In this document: piece by piece, positions 44,608-55,522 of the stretch
How the letters are laid out: the number at the start of each line of letters is the position of its first letter
Numbering within the stretch: the first letter of the stretch is position 1
NCBI GenBank assembly: GCA_016787265.1
Contig: JAEUVF010000013.1
Coordinates: forward strand, 434,001-498,000
DNA from: Flavipsychrobacter sp.
Lineage (GTDB): Bacteria; Bacteroidota; Bacteroidia; Chitinophagales; Chitinophagaceae
Length of the DNA: 64,000 nucleotides
Direction of reading: 5' to 3'
Translations under genes and position numbers: made by a program
Notes under the pieces: generated by a model
The model's database searches: none
What the model saw: only the letters and a program-made list of their open reading frames with translations
Told to the model about the DNA's origin: nothing

Positions 44608-44847
44608 ATGGGACGAAATATCTTGATATCACTTGGTGACTATTTTGAGGACTTTATTGCATCCAAAATTTCGGAAGGTCGGTATAAGAATGCTAGCGAG
44701 GTAATCAGAGCCGGACTTCGGCTGCTGGAACAAGAAGAACAAACGATTGGTATGCTGCGAGATGCTTTTAACCAAGGTATGTCGAGTGGAATTGACAAAA
44801 ACTTTGATCCTGAAAGCCATCTAGCAACATTGAAAGCTAAAATTTAA
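44608..44847 (+). CDS. parD: ParD-type antitoxin, orphan
   Basis: The 79-residue ribbon-helix-helix protein has the CopG/ParD pattern (ISLGDYFEDFIASKISEGRYKNASEVIRAGLRLLEQEE) and a C-terminal tail that would wrap a ParE toxin (FDPESHLATLKAKI). ParE normally follows within a few bases, but here a terminator and then a NADAR gene follow, and I see no ParE fragment. It may work alone as a regulator or protect against a ParE elsewhere. Confidence 0.85.
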   Translation: MGRNILISLGDYFEDFIASKISEGRYKNASEVIRAGLRLLEQEEQTIGMLRDAFNQGMSSGIDKNFDPESHLATLKAKI

Positions 44848-44906
44848 GAGAATTATCTGTAGAATAGGGCTTCCATGAGAGTGATTATTTTTCTGCTTTT
44901 TTCGGC

Positions 44907-44935
44907 CTGGAAAATTTCTTTCCAGCTTTTTACTT
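44907..44935 (+). terminator. Terminator after parD
   Basis: CTGGAAA (44907-44913), loop ATTTC, TTTCCAG (44919-44925), then CTTTTTACTTTTAT. Confidence 0.65.
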
Positions 44936-44945
44936 TTATAAAAAA

Positions 44946-45713
44946 ATGACAAATCATTATAATATAAAATGGTTGACTGAAAAGTTTGAAAGGGGTGAGG
45001 AGTTAAAGTTCCTTTACTTCTGGGGGCACACCAATAATAACAATTCATCTATCGACAAATCCTGTTTCAGTCAATGGTATCCTAGTCCATTTACTGTAGA
45101 CGGTATTATATACAAGACGGCGGAACACTGGATGATGGCTCACAAGGCTTTACTATTTGGCGATACAACTAGTTTTGAAAAAATTATCAACTGTGAAAGT
45201 CCAAAAGAGGCAAAGGACCTAGGCAGGCTGGTTAATGGCTATGACGACCAGGTCTGGAATGAAAATAGATTTGAAATTGTAAAACTTGGTAACATTAACA
45301 AGTTTAACCAGCATCCGGCGTTAGCGAACTATTTGCTTGAAACCGGGAATCAGATTATTGTAGAAGCAAGTCCCGTAGACACGGTGTGGGGTATTGGTTT
45401 GACGGCATCCAGTAAGGATATCGATAATATTTATGCCTGGCGCGGACTAAATCTGCTGGGATTTGTGTTGATGGAGGTGCGTGATTTTATTAATGAATTC
45501 GGACATTTTAAACCTCTTAAGGAAGTATTACAGCCACCATGGAAAAGATTCCCCGAAATTGAAGCCAATGATATGTTCTGGCGAATGGGAGCAGGGGAAG
45601 ACTACTTGATTCAATTCTCAGCATATATAAATTCGCTGAACGAAAGAGAAAAAATTGTTTATAAGCTTACATATCCGTTCAGTTATGGCTGGGAGTCATT
45701 TTACGATGAGTAA
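44946..45713 (+). CDS. NADAR-domain protein (YbiA-like)
   Basis: The 255-residue protein has the YbiA/NADAR signature: FLYFWGHTNNN, SCFSQWYPSPF, YKTAEHWMMAHKALLFGD and DTVWGIGL. NADAR domains cleave N-glycosidic bonds; some remove ADP-ribose from DNA guanine, counteracting DarT-type toxins, and YbiA acts in riboflavin-related metabolism. The C-terminal 90 residues (VRDFINEFGHFKPLKEVLQPPW) are an extension seen in some members. A 5' stub of a near relative is at 35281. The gene lies 98 bases after parD, across a terminator, so a shared role is only inference. Confidence 0.88.
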   Translation: MTNHYNIKWLTEKFERGEELKFLYFWGHTNNNNSSIDKSCFSQWYPSPFTVDGIIYKTAEHWMMAHKALLFGDTTSFEKIINCESPKEAKDLGRLVNGYDDQVWNENRFEIVKLGNINKFNQHPALANYLLETGNQIIVEASPVDTVWGIGLTASSKDIDNIYAWRGLNLLGFVLMEVRDFINEFGHFKPLKEVLQPPWKRFPEIEANDMFWRMGAGEDYLIQFSAYINSLNEREKIVYKLTYPFSYGWESFYDE

Positions 45714-45727
45714 TGATTTTTTTCTTA

Positions 45728-46807
<1,080 letters not shown>

Positions 46808-46946
46808 TTGTAAGACAAATTTCCTCTATAATTGCTTGTCGGTTGGTATATGAATTACTGAAATCCTTACCAGTTTTACTGATTCCGGGGTACTGAAAGG
46901 AATTCAGCAGCTGGATTTCGTAGGTTTGTGTTCTAACTAAGCCATC

Positions 46947-47843
46947 ATGTCCGGGATCATAAAGATTGAAACGGTTACACAGTACAACACCATGCGGGGT
47001 GTCTCAACTTTGCATCCTTTAATCACGGTGCTGGATCTGTCAAAAGCCCATCCCATGCCTGCCAAAACCTTCAATTTTGGCCTGTATGCTATTTTCTTAA
47101 AAGAGCTGAATTGCGGGGAATTAAAATATGGGCGGAATCAGTACGATTATCAGGAGGGGACATTGGTGTTTATTTCACCCGGACAGGTATTAGGCATTCA
47201 GCCAGGAGTTACCAGTTTTGAACCGAAGGGCTGGGCTATTTTGTTTCACCCTGATTTAATTAAAGGAAGTTCCTTGGGCAGAAATATTCAGCAGTATTCC
47301 TTTTTTTCCTATGATGTAAATGAGGCCCTGCATCTTTCCGAAAAAGAAAAACAACTGGTGATTGATGCTTTCAACAAAATTCAATACGAACTGGAGCAGT
47401 CCATCGACAAGCACAGTAAAATGCTGATCGCATCCAATCTTGAATTATTTTTGAACTACTGCGTCAGGTTTTATGACCGCCAGTTTATAACAAGAGAAAC
47501 TCCTCACAAAGGAATTGTTGAAAAATTTGAAGCCTTATTAAATAGCTATTTTACTTCAGAAAAACCACAGGAAACAGGATTGCCTGCTGTATCCTATTTT
47601 GCAAAGGAGTTGAATTTGTCTGCAAACTATTTTGGAGATCTGATCAGAAAGGAAACGGGCAAAACAGCACAGGATTATATCCAATCGAAAGTAATTGATC
47701 TGGCAAAAGAAAGAATCATGAATGCTGATCACTCGATACGTGAAATAGCGTATGAATTGGGGTTTGCCTATCCTCAGCATTTCAGTCGGTTGTTTAAGCA
47801 AAAGGTAGGTATGACTCCGAATGCATATCGAAATTCAACGTAA
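46947..47843 (+). CDS. AraC-family transcriptional regulator (cupin sensor)
   Basis: The 298-residue protein has an N-terminal cupin-like sensor (YGRNQYDYQEGTLVFISPGQVLGIQ around 70-95) and a C-terminal AraC domain with two helix-turn-helix motifs (VSYFAKELNLSANYFGDLIRKETG, then REIAYELGFAYPQHFSRLFKQKVG). Divergence from the aldo/keto reductase with a 139-base shared intergenic region suggests it controls that gene. A fragment of a similar regulator lies at 59286-59642. Confidence 0.9.
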   Translation: MSGIIKIETVTQYNTMRGVSTLHPLITVLDLSKAHPMPAKTFNFGLYAIFLKELNCGELKYGRNQYDYQEGTLVFISPGQVLGIQPGVTSFEPKGWAILFHPDLIKGSSLGRNIQQYSFFSYDVNEALHLSEKEKQLVIDAFNKIQYELEQSIDKHSKMLIASNLELFLNYCVRFYDRQFITRETPHKGIVEKFEALLNSYFTSEKPQETGLPAVSYFAKELNLSANYFGDLIRKETGKTAQDYIQSKVIDLAKERIMNADHSIREIAYELGFAYPQHFSRLFKQKVGMTPNAYRNST

Positions 47844-47904
47844 GAAAAATAAATAACCCCGGTAGTCAATTGGCTGAAATCCGGTTGCTTCAAGAAATAT
47901 TAAT

Positions 47905-48798
47905 TCATCTATTAAACAGTTTACCTTTTATAATTTTGCCTTCTTTTTTAGCAAGGTAGTAAAGAACAATGCCAATGATTAGTAGAAATGATGGCGAAAA
48001 TATTGAACCTTCAATTCCAGTTGCACCCCCTGTTAATAAGTCAGGTCCTGTAAATTTAGATTGAATAATACTGCCCATATCATTTGTTCCTGTGAGATTA
48101 GAGCCATAAAAAGGCTGTGCAAAATTCCATCCTATGTGGAAGAAATAAGGTAGCCAAATTCTTTTGGTATAAATGAACATCATTGCCATTGTGAACCCCC
48201 AAATCAAATAATAAAAAAAACTGAATAAATTGGAGTTGGGGTTGTAAATATGCTGTAATTCTACCACCATTGCAATGACAATGGCTATGTTTGAGCCTAA
48301 CCAATTTTCTATCTCCCTTACGACTAGTCCTCTATGAAATAAGTCTTCAACTAATGCCGCAAATAGTAATACAGTGAAAAACCTGGCTGAGTAGTGAGTA
48401 GATGTAATACTAAAAGCCTGATAGTATCCTAATAAGTATAGAATGAAAATTGATAATGAAATGGTCAAAAACCCTAAACTAATACCCCCAAACATTTCTT
48501 TGGGTAAATGTTTTATAGATAGTTCGGTGATTTTTCTTTTATCATATAAACGGAATAAGTAGTAATAGCAAACTAATAACAGTATGGATGAAATAAAAAT
48601 AATAATTGGGTCAGCAATACTTTTATCTTGAATAATACTATAGAAAAATGGTTTTAAAACAAAGTTTTGAATAACTACAAATAGAGAAAAACACACTACA
48701 ATTCCGATGATAATTTTTGTTATTGGAAAATGCAGCACTCTCTTAATTAATGCATTCATTGTTGCTTTTGATTTATTGTCTTCAAAAATTTTATCCAA
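47905..48798 (-). CDS. CPBP-family intramembrane metalloprotease
   Basis: The 297-residue protein has about eight hydrophobic helices. The active-site motifs are present with one change: E151-D152-xxx-R156 (usually EExxxR), then H183 (LQHIYNP) and H221-xxx-N225 (FHIGWNF). The family (Abi/CAAX type) cleaves membrane-near peptides, for example in bacteriocin self-immunity. It is divergent from an HxlR regulator gene at 48901. Confidence 0.85.
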   Translation of the reverse strand: MDKIFEDNKSKATMNALIKRVLHFPITKIIIGIVVCFSLFVVIQNFVLKPFFYSIIQDKSIADPIIIFISSILLLVCYYYLFRLYDKRKITELSIKHLPKEMFGGISLGFLTISLSIFILYLLGYYQAFSITSTHYSARFFTVLLFAALVEDLFHRGLVVREIENWLGSNIAIVIAMVVELQHIYNPNSNLFSFFYYLIWGFTMAMMFIYTKRIWLPYFFHIGWNFAQPFYGSNLTGTNDMGSIIQSKFTGPDLLTGGATGIEGSIFSPSFLLIIGIVLYYLAKKEGKIIKGKLFNR

Positions 48799-48850
48799 AG
48801 AAAACTCCTTATTATCTTTAGAGCAACTACATACAATAAAGTATCCTACA

Positions 48851-48866
48851 TACTAAAATGATAGTA
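48851..48866. promoter_or_regulatory. Possible HxlR operator
   Basis: TACTA-AAATGA-TAGTA is an inverted repeat between the divergent CPBP and HxlR genes, 35 bases before the HxlR start. The position suits a binding site for the regulator; no other evidence. Confidence 0.3.
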
Positions 48867-48900
48867 TTATTGATTATCAATATTTTAAGAAAATAAATAA

Positions 48901-49224
48901 ATGAATAATAAAATTAAGAAGGCTCATTGTGCAGTGGATTATGCATTCCAGCGAATAGGTGGAAAGTATAAGGGACGAATTTTATGGATATTGAGAGATG
49001 GTTTTTTGAGGTATGGGGAATTAAAAAGAGCAGTGGTGGGTATAACCCCCAAAATGCTTACTCAAACATTAAAAGAATTGGAAGCCGATGAACTTATTGT
49101 CAGAAAAGTTTATTTAGAAGTTCCTCCGAAGGTTGAATATTCACTTACCGATACAGGAAAAGAATTAATCCCGTTTATTAGTTTAATGCGAACCTGGGGT
49201 GAAAAACAAATGTCATCTGATTGA
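48901..49224 (+). CDS. HxlR-family transcriptional regulator
   Basis: The 107-residue winged-helix protein has the family pattern (CAVDYAFQRIGGKYKGRILWIL, then RYGELKRAVVGITPKMLTQTLKELEADELI, then YSLTDTGKEL). It has one N-terminal cysteine (C10), the position used for redox sensing in some HxlR proteins. It probably regulates itself and the divergent protease gene. Confidence 0.9.
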   Translation: MNNKIKKAHCAVDYAFQRIGGKYKGRILWILRDGFLRYGELKRAVVGITPKMLTQTLKELEADELIVRKVYLEVPPKVEYSLTDTGKELIPFISLMRTWGEKQMSSD

Positions 49225-49326
49225 ATAGCTTCTCACTCGGCATTCTTGGCCCGTTAAAATAGCTGAATACGGCAAGATGTTATGAATTGATCTTCGTAAC
49301 TTAGGAAACACCTAATAAATAAACCA

Positions 49327-50196
49327 GTGAAAAGTTCCCTTTTAATACTGCTGGTATTTAGTTTGATGACTAATGGCAACTTGTCAAAAAATAATTCAGC
49401 ATTTTCTGTAGTAGGAAGTACACCGGGTGATAGTGCTGTAAAAAGGATGCTGGGTATAAAATCTGATGCAGTTATCGATTTTATCCGATGGGAGCTAGAT
49501 TTCAAACCTGATCAAAGTTTTACACTTGCCATCCAGTACGGAGAAAATCAACCCAACACCCTGAGTTTTAAGCAGGGAGGAATACAGCAAAAAATTGAAG
49601 GAAAATACCAGGTTTCCGCTACAGAAGAGTGGCAAGAACTCTATACGTTAAAGAGTAAAGATGGAAAAGTAGTGCTAAACCTGGCGGCTATAAATGCCAA
49701 TATATTCCATATCCTGGATTATCAAAACCAACTGCTGGTAGGTAATGCCGGCTGGAGTTATACCCTCAATCAAAAATCAGATCAGTCCGGTGGGGTTATT
49801 AAATTCAAATCCAGTGGTACCCAATCTGCTGAATCAAAACTGGTATTTGAGGGAAGAACCCCTTGTCAGGAATTCACTATCCTGCATCCGGAGATGAAGG
49901 CTTCTACCGATTGCTTTAAAATAAAATGGCGACTCATCCTAAACAGAGACCCCAAAACAGGATTGCCCGCTAGCTGCACCACCAGAAACATTGTAGACAA
50001 TCAGCCCAGAGATGTTGTGGGGACCTGGGATCTTCTTAAAACTCCCAGGGCGAATATTTACCAACTTAATTTGCCTGGCCTCCAGGATCCCATCTTACTG
50101 ATGGAGGCCGATACAAACATCCTCTATTTTCTGGATGACAAACAAAATTTGCTGATTGGGAATAAGGATTTTAGTTTTACCCTTAACAGAAAATGA
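49327..50196 (+). CDS. Secreted hypothetical protein with two repeats
   Basis: No family is certain. The start is GTG 49327. The signal peptide is short. Two similar halves each contain an ending of the type HILDYQNQLLVGNAGWSYTLNQK (about 128-150) and YFLDDKQNLLIGNKDFSFTLNRK (266-288), and the second starts near VFEGRTPCQEF, reminiscent of NlpE-type PC motifs, so it is an internally duplicated lipocalin-like domain. It overlaps the next gene by 4 bases (ATGA at 50193). Confidence 0.7.
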   Translation: MKSSLLILLVFSLMTNGNLSKNNSAFSVVGSTPGDSAVKRMLGIKSDAVIDFIRWELDFKPDQSFTLAIQYGENQPNTLSFKQGGIQQKIEGKYQVSATEEWQELYTLKSKDGKVVLNLAAINANIFHILDYQNQLLVGNAGWSYTLNQKSDQSGGVIKFKSSGTQSAESKLVFEGRTPCQEFTILHPEMKASTDCFKIKWRLILNRDPKTGLPASCTTRNIVDNQPRDVVGTWDLLKTPRANIYQLNLPGLQDPILLMEADTNILYFLDDKQNLLIGNKDFSFTLNRK

Positions 50197-50660
50197 GATA
50201 CCTAAAGGAGTTTCGGCATATCATATTATATGGACTGATTTTAGCGATGCTGGTCTTTGCGCTAAAATGGTTGCAATGGAAATTCGTTCTCGTCGATAAT
50301 GCGATTGATATCTATATAGGCCTAGTTGCGCTGTTTTTTACCATACTGGGAATTTGGGTAGCATCGCATATTATGCGATCCAGAGTTGAAACATTGATTG
50401 TGGAGAAAGAAATCATCGTTCCGCAGTCTGAGCCATTTGCCATCAATACAGCTGAACTTCAGAAGCTCAATTTAAATAGCCGGGAGTACGAAGTATTGCA
50501 ACTCCTGGCTCAGGGACATAGCAATGCGGATATCGCAGCCAGTCTTTTCCTTTCTATAAGTACGATAAAAACACATGTCTCCAATCTCTATTTCAAAATG
50601 GACGTAAAAAGCAGGACCCAGGCAATCACAAAAGCCAAACAATTGAAAATCATTGAATAA
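50193..50660 (+). CDS. Membrane-anchored LuxR-type regulator
   Basis: The 155-residue protein has two hydrophobic helices in the first 60 residues (HIILYGLILAMLVFALKWLQW and IYIGLVALFFTILGIWVASHI) and a C-terminal LuxR helix-turn-helix (LNSREYEVLQLLAQGHSNADIAASLFLSISTIKTHVSNLY). It lacks a receiver domain. It is translationally coupled to the secreted protein gene, which suggests that the secreted protein influences the regulator or is its target. Confidence 0.85.
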   Translation: MRYLKEFRHIILYGLILAMLVFALKWLQWKFVLVDNAIDIYIGLVALFFTILGIWVASHIMRSRVETLIVEKEIIVPQSEPFAINTAELQKLNLNSREYEVLQLLAQGHSNADIAASLFLSISTIKTHVSNLYFKMDVKSRTQAITKAKQLKIIE

Positions 50661-50772
50661 GCTCATTCGTACTTTAGTACCATTTCGGTTGAAAGTGAAT
50701 TTTGGTACTAAAGTATGAGGGTAACGATAGTTCCGGCCTGTAGATTTGAGCCAATTCAAAATAGTAATCCAC

Positions 50773-51276
50773 ATGAAAAAAAATGTATTGGTTTTTGGTA
50801 GTATTATCGGCTTGGTGTTTTGTGCCAATATCGGCTTTATGATTTACTGGATGTATCATAACCCTGATCTGAAAGGGAGTGATATTGTGGGGTATGCCAT
50901 TATGGTGGTTGTTTTTTCCCTCATTTATATTGGAGTCAGAAATTACCGAAACAAAGAGCTGGATGGGTATATCAGTTTTGGAAAGGCCTTTAAAACCGGT
51001 GCTTTAATTGCATTAATAGGCTCTGCCATCTATGTAGCCGCCTGGTTGTTCAGTTATTATTTGTTTGTGCCGGATTTCATGGATGTCTATTCGGAATATG
51101 CATTGAAAAACTGCACCCCTGAAGAGTTGCCGGCAAAAACTAAAGAAATGGCGGATTTTAAAGAGCTGTATAAAAATCCGCTGTTTGTAGTGTTGATTAC
51201 TTTTTCGGAAGTTCTCCCAATTGGGTTGGTGGTTGCGTTGGTGAGTGCGTTGATCTTGAAAAGAAAGCGGAAATGA
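50773..51276 (+). CDS. DUF4199 membrane protein
   Basis: The 167-residue protein has four membrane helices with the DUF4199 pattern (GYISFGKAFKTGALIALIGSAIYVAAW, then a soluble loop and a final helix). ATG 50773 is preferred over TTG 50746. The role of the family is unknown; it is widespread in Bacteroidota. Confidence 0.88.
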   Translation: MKKNVLVFGSIIGLVFCANIGFMIYWMYHNPDLKGSDIVGYAIMVVVFSLIYIGVRNYRNKELDGYISFGKAFKTGALIALIGSAIYVAAWLFSYYLFVPDFMDVYSEYALKNCTPEELPAKTKEMADFKELYKNPLFVVLITFSEVLPIGLVVALVSALILKRKRK

Positions 51277-51376
51277 AACTTAATATGGGGGTGAAACCCT
51301 GCTGATCGTTATAGGGTCATTAAATGTTCGATAGCTTTGTGGATTCTAATCGTAACAGGCATCTATATTAAAAATT

Positions 51377-51907
51377 ATGACTCGAATCGGATTCCTGCTG
51401 ATTATGTATGCCTTTATTACTGCCTGCCAGAGTAGCGATAGTCATAAGCAGGACAGTGAGTCGTTTTCGCAAGACAGGAACCTGCAAATAATCATTCAGC
51501 ACGCTCAATCCTATAAGATAGATCTGATGAAAGGTATTTATACTGTACTTTTCATTAATAAGGCTCCATTGAACATTGAATTTGACCTTAATTTGATTGA
51601 AAAAGCCAAAGTCATTGACAAATTTTATGCTTTAAAACTGGATGAGCTGATGCCGGATAAGGTAAATTCAGCAATGATGTCATTTGATGATAACTGCTTT
51701 ATTATGCCAAAGATTTATACCTATCTTAATGTAAAAGGGGATAGTCTGGCGATGCAATTTAAAATAGATGAATCTTGTTCGGATTTTATTCAACCTAATG
51801 CCGATAAGGCTAGAAAAGTCAAAGCATTTCTGGATTTAGTAAATGAAATTCTTAATAGAAAACCAGAATTAAGAAATGCTCCTAAATCTGATATTTTCTA
51901 TTTGTAG
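51377..51907 (+). CDS. Hypothetical lipoprotein, 176 aa
   Basis: No family is recognised. A lipobox-like ITAC (Cys17) follows a short signal. The mature part is mixed alpha/beta with one internal cysteine pair (DDNCFIMP and DESCSDF). It is a single gene, convergent with the AbiEi-like gene, whose stop is 13 bases away. Confidence 0.6.
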   Translation: MTRIGFLLIMYAFITACQSSDSHKQDSESFSQDRNLQIIIQHAQSYKIDLMKGIYTVLFINKAPLNIEFDLNLIEKAKVIDKFYALKLDELMPDKVNSAMMSFDDNCFIMPKIYTYLNVKGDSLAMQFKIDESCSDFIQPNADKARKVKAFLDLVNEILNRKPELRNAPKSDIFYL

Positions 51908-51920
51908 GTTTCTATTGATA

Positions 51921-52559
51921 TCATAATCCGCTTATCGTTTTTACAAGCATGGTTAAACTTGCTTTCTTAGGAGCATCTTCAATCCAGGAACGAATAGCTG
52001 TAAGATCAAGTTTTTTCAACATTTCTTCGTCTATTCTTAAATCATCCACTAAGTATGCCAGTGCCTGATGCTGGCTACGTAGTAAAATGCCCGGTGTATG
52101 AATAATTTTGTCACATATTGCTTTCTCAGGTGAGGCAATTAAAACAACCTGCCTGGGTGTTAGGTGTACTCGTTTAATGCCAAAAGAATAATATGGCAAG
52201 GGTGCACGGAAATAACTGAATCTTTCGATCGGTGTTTTGTACTCTTTTGATGTTTTGGTTGTTATTGAACTAACCTCATATACTTTTTCTGGAATTAATC
52301 CCCAGTAGGAGAGTGCTGATTCCAATGAAACATAACTTGGTCCCCAAAGATGATTGGCAACAAGAAAAGGTTCTGGTCTGGCAATGTTGAGCTTTGGCCC
52401 AGGCATATAAAGGCCCTTTTTTATGGATATCAGTTCGCCTTTTTTAACCAACTCATTTATTTTATCATTTGGTCGATTGTACTCTTTTAACAGATCCATC
52501 ATGATATGCCTGTTAAGTGGTTGTTCGGCATATTCACAAATATTTTCCTTTATAGTCAT
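51921..52559 (-). CDS. AbiEi-family type IV antitoxin, orphan
   Basis: The 212-residue protein has an N-terminal winged helix (INELVKKGELISIKKGLYMPGP) followed by the AbiEi antitoxin core (NHLWGPSYVSLESALSYWGLIPE, then SPEKAICDKI). AbiEi normally represses and neutralises the AbiEii nucleotidyltransferase toxin encoded directly downstream. Here the downstream gene is a convergent lipoprotein gene, and no AbiEii is present. It may act as a stand-alone regulator. Confidence 0.85.
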   Translation of the reverse strand: MTIKENICEYAEQPLNRHIMMDLLKEYNRPNDKINELVKKGELISIKKGLYMPGPKLNIARPEPFLVANHLWGPSYVSLESALSYWGLIPEKVYEVSSITTKTSKEYKTPIERFSYFRAPLPYYSFGIKRVHLTPRQVVLIASPEKAICDKIIHTPGILLRSQHQALAYLVDDLRIDEEMLKKLDLTAIRSWIEDAPKKASLTMLVKTISGL

Positions 52560-52643
52560 CTTGTCAAATTCGAGTACAAAAATCGGATTAAATCCGTTTT
52601 AGCATTAATTATTTGACAAATATGTAAACGTGCTTTCATAGTG

Positions 52644-54533
52644 TTATCGCATATATCCTTTTTCAACAAATTCCATAAATGTAAGCAGTGCTCCCCAATG
52701 GTAAAAGGCGTCCGCGCTTCCAACATCACCGCCTTCACCGGTTACCGTATTGTAGTTTTCATAAATGCCGCCTTCTTTTTTCCAGTTCTTCATCAATAAG
52801 GCCTTTGATCTTGCGATGAGATCGGCCCTGGCCTCCGGCAATTGGTATTGCTGCATGCCCATATATACCAGGAAGTTCATGGGTCCCCAGATCCTGCCTC
52901 GCCAATAGTCATTGTCTTTAAAAGCCGAATCATTACGCGCAATGGAGGGTATTACATATTCGCCATGAAACTCATCCGGATTAAAATAATGTTCTTTCAT
53001 CATGCGCTCTGCCTGTGCCTGGGTACAGACACCCGCCAGCAGGGGATAGAAATTGGTAGGAGATAAGCGATAGGTTTTTTCCTGGGTATCGATCCGCTGG
53101 TTCAGATAAATACCGCTTTTTTCATCCCACATGCCCTGCAGCTTTTTGCTGTATTGAGCCGCCCTTTTTTTGAGCTCGGCAACATCTTTCTTCAAACCTA
53201 ATTCGGTTGCCATAGCTGCCAGGGAATTACAATCCATAATATACATACTCATCAGACCAACATCAGCCAGTTCCATAGTGTTGGTTTCCATATTGAATGG
53301 GATATCGTCGTACATGGGTGAATTATCCAGGCCTGATTCAAATGCCGCAGCCTGCCGGTTATGACTTTCAATAGTCTTTACGCCCTTCGCTACCGGATTG
53401 GAACCCCAACAGAGAAATCCATTTCTGTCGCGGTTTTTCGGCCACCACCTGTTCCAGGTTAGCAGTTCCTGGTATACTTCCTCCAACAACCATTTTTCCT
53501 TATACTTTTTGTAGATATCCATAATCACTCTGCTTCCGATAGGTGGTTGCGAACGATCAAAGGAGGTTTGCCCATAAGGCGACTGATAATTCGGAATAAA
53601 TCCATCCGGCGTTATTGCTTTGGTAATTTCAATTGCATTCGCATAAGCCAGTTCTTTATTGAAGAGAGAATACATATAACTCGCGAAATAGGTATCCCAA
53701 TCAAATAGTACAAAGCCACCCCATCCCGTGCTCCAGCTTCTGCTAACGGGGGAGATCACCCGCTCATTGGGAGCATCGTAAGTAGCGTTCCATGCCAGGA
53801 TTGTTTGCATGGCCTGAAAGGATTCCGACAGTGGCCCATAACTGGCGATACGTTGTTCTGCGGCCCGGCGTTGCTTGTCTATAACGGCGCTGATTTCAGC
53901 AAGACTGCGTTGTTTACCCGTGCAGATACCCAGGGCTCTTGTTGTAGAAAAAGCAAGATGGGGAACGCTGGTTACGGAATAGGCATCGGCCACAGGAGTT
54001 TCCGTGGTGAACACGGTTATGGTTCGATTTCCTAAAATGGCGGTCAGTTGATCTCCACTTCTGCCTATACTTCCATTTCGGTTCCAAAGTAAACCAGCTT
54101 CCACCACCAGGTAATTCTCTTTTGATTTTACAGGAGTTGCAACAATATACTGCTCACCCCCTTCAGTAGCCGTCTGGATAAAAAGTGTTTCCTCTTTATA
54201 GATCACTGTAATACTGGTATAACTACCGTCATCGGAACGAAGTCCGGGTATTATTTTTTCCGGACGATTCTGGATATCTGCTGCCTTGTAGAAATTCCGG
54301 ACATATTCCCCATTGCCTGGTCGTGTTAGACAGAGATTTATGGAAAATCCTTCCGGCAACAGCACATGAGATAAAAAACTGTTGGCATACCAGGTATTCC
54401 AGCCGGAACTGAGTTTTTGCTATAATTCTTTATACTGCGGGGTTACGATTTTCCGGTTGATTGGTTGTGCAGCTACGAATAATTGAAGGAGTAGTGCAAC
54501 TACCAGCAGGCAAAGGGGTTTAGTTTGGTTCAT
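52644..54533 (-). pseudogene. GH63/MGH-like glycoside hydrolase with in-frame TAG at codon 38
   Basis: The full frame starts at ATG 54533 with a signal peptide (MNQTKPLCLLVVALLLQLF, to VAAQP). Codon 38 (54420-54422) is TAG; beyond it the same frame continues QKLSSGWNTWYANSFLSHV and runs without interruption to 52644. The catalytic domain (SRSWSTGWGGFVLFDWDTYFA, then YWRGRIWGPMNFLVY) resembles the GH63 and mannosylglycerate-hydrolase group of (alpha/alpha)6 enzymes. A GTG at 54365 could restart, but without export signal. A CAG to TAG change is the simple explanation. The 573-residue body looks intact. Confidence 0.75.
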
Positions 54534-54913
54534 GTTGCAGGTAAAAAAATGAGTAATGAAAATACTGATTAAAAAACGACTTCATTAGGTAGTAAACAGG
54601 TGCTACTGCTATTATGCGGAATTTGATTAGTTTTATCCGGTTTTAACAGGATAGTTAGTAGTATCACAATGGCTTGTTCTGGGTCCGTGAATAACTGCTG
54701 CTTTCAATAAACATACCATGCAGGCGCCTGGATTCGTATTAGAGGATTGTAGAGATTAAAATTATCAGGCGTGTAGTTTTTCTACAGGCTCAAAATCTTC
54801 CTCTTGAATTATATGCACTAAATTTAAAAATCATAGAATTGGAAATGTACAAATGAATAAAGACCGACTTCAATTGGTTTTACTTAAATCATGAATGATT
54901 TAAATAGAAAAGT
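54534..54913. other. Non-coding stretch, 380 bases
   Basis: Divergent promoter region between the GH63-like gene and the lipoprotein gene at 54914. I see no gene or repeat in it. Confidence 0.4.
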
Positions 54914-55393
54914 ATGATGCCTATAAAATATTTGTCGAAGGGATGGCTGTTAATATTACTGCCAATTTCTCTTCTATGCAGCAACTGTGCAAGTATTTAT
55001 ATTCTAAATAATAATACTGATCAATATCAGTTTGTCAAGTTTATTTATACTCCAGTTAGTTTGGACAGTAATTATTACTATGAAAAACTTGTGCGCCTTG
55101 AAAGAGACGGATACTTGAAAAATATTGAAATTTTCAAACAGGATAGTTCCTTCGGATTCAGTTTTCTGTTTGCACCAGAAAGCAGGCTGAACCTTAATCA
55201 TTTTTTATGGTTTTATACGAAAACTGGACAAGAAGAAAGATTGCTTTGCTTTACGGATATTGCAGGTAAATTAGCTTGTTATAAAGTAATGGATAATAAC
55301 TTTTATGCTCTGAAGCAAATCGCTACTAGCAAGGGTGCTGTTTTTAAGTGGCTGGGGAGAGCTCAGTATTATGTCTATTTGAAGCGGGAGTAA
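54914..55393 (+). CDS. Hypothetical lipoprotein, 159 aa
   Basis: No family is recognised. A signal (residues 5-22) ends in LLCSNCAS with two possible lipobox cysteines (C22 and C25). The mature domain is aromatic-rich, with many Tyr and Phe. The gene is single and AT-rich compared with its right-hand neighbours. Confidence 0.55.
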   Translation: MMPIKYLSKGWLLILLPISLLCSNCASIYILNNNTDQYQFVKFIYTPVSLDSNYYYEKLVRLERDGYLKNIEIFKQDSSFGFSFLFAPESRLNLNHFLWFYTKTGQEERLLCFTDIAGKLACYKVMDNNFYALKQIATSKGAVFKWLGRAQYYVYLKRE

Positions 55394-55522
55394 AGTTATA
55401 CGTACCTTTTCCGACATGATTATTATCGGCGATTAAGTCAATATCTTTCGTTTTATTTCCTCGTCATTGGATGAGCTTTAAAAACCTGACTTTCAAAAAT
55501 TTACTATGAAAACACGAATGCT

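Noticed and set aside
52556..52738. 60-codon minus-strand frame between GH63-like and AbiEi-like genes
   Set aside because: It lies in another frame of the GH63 C-terminus; no domain; not an AbiE toxin.
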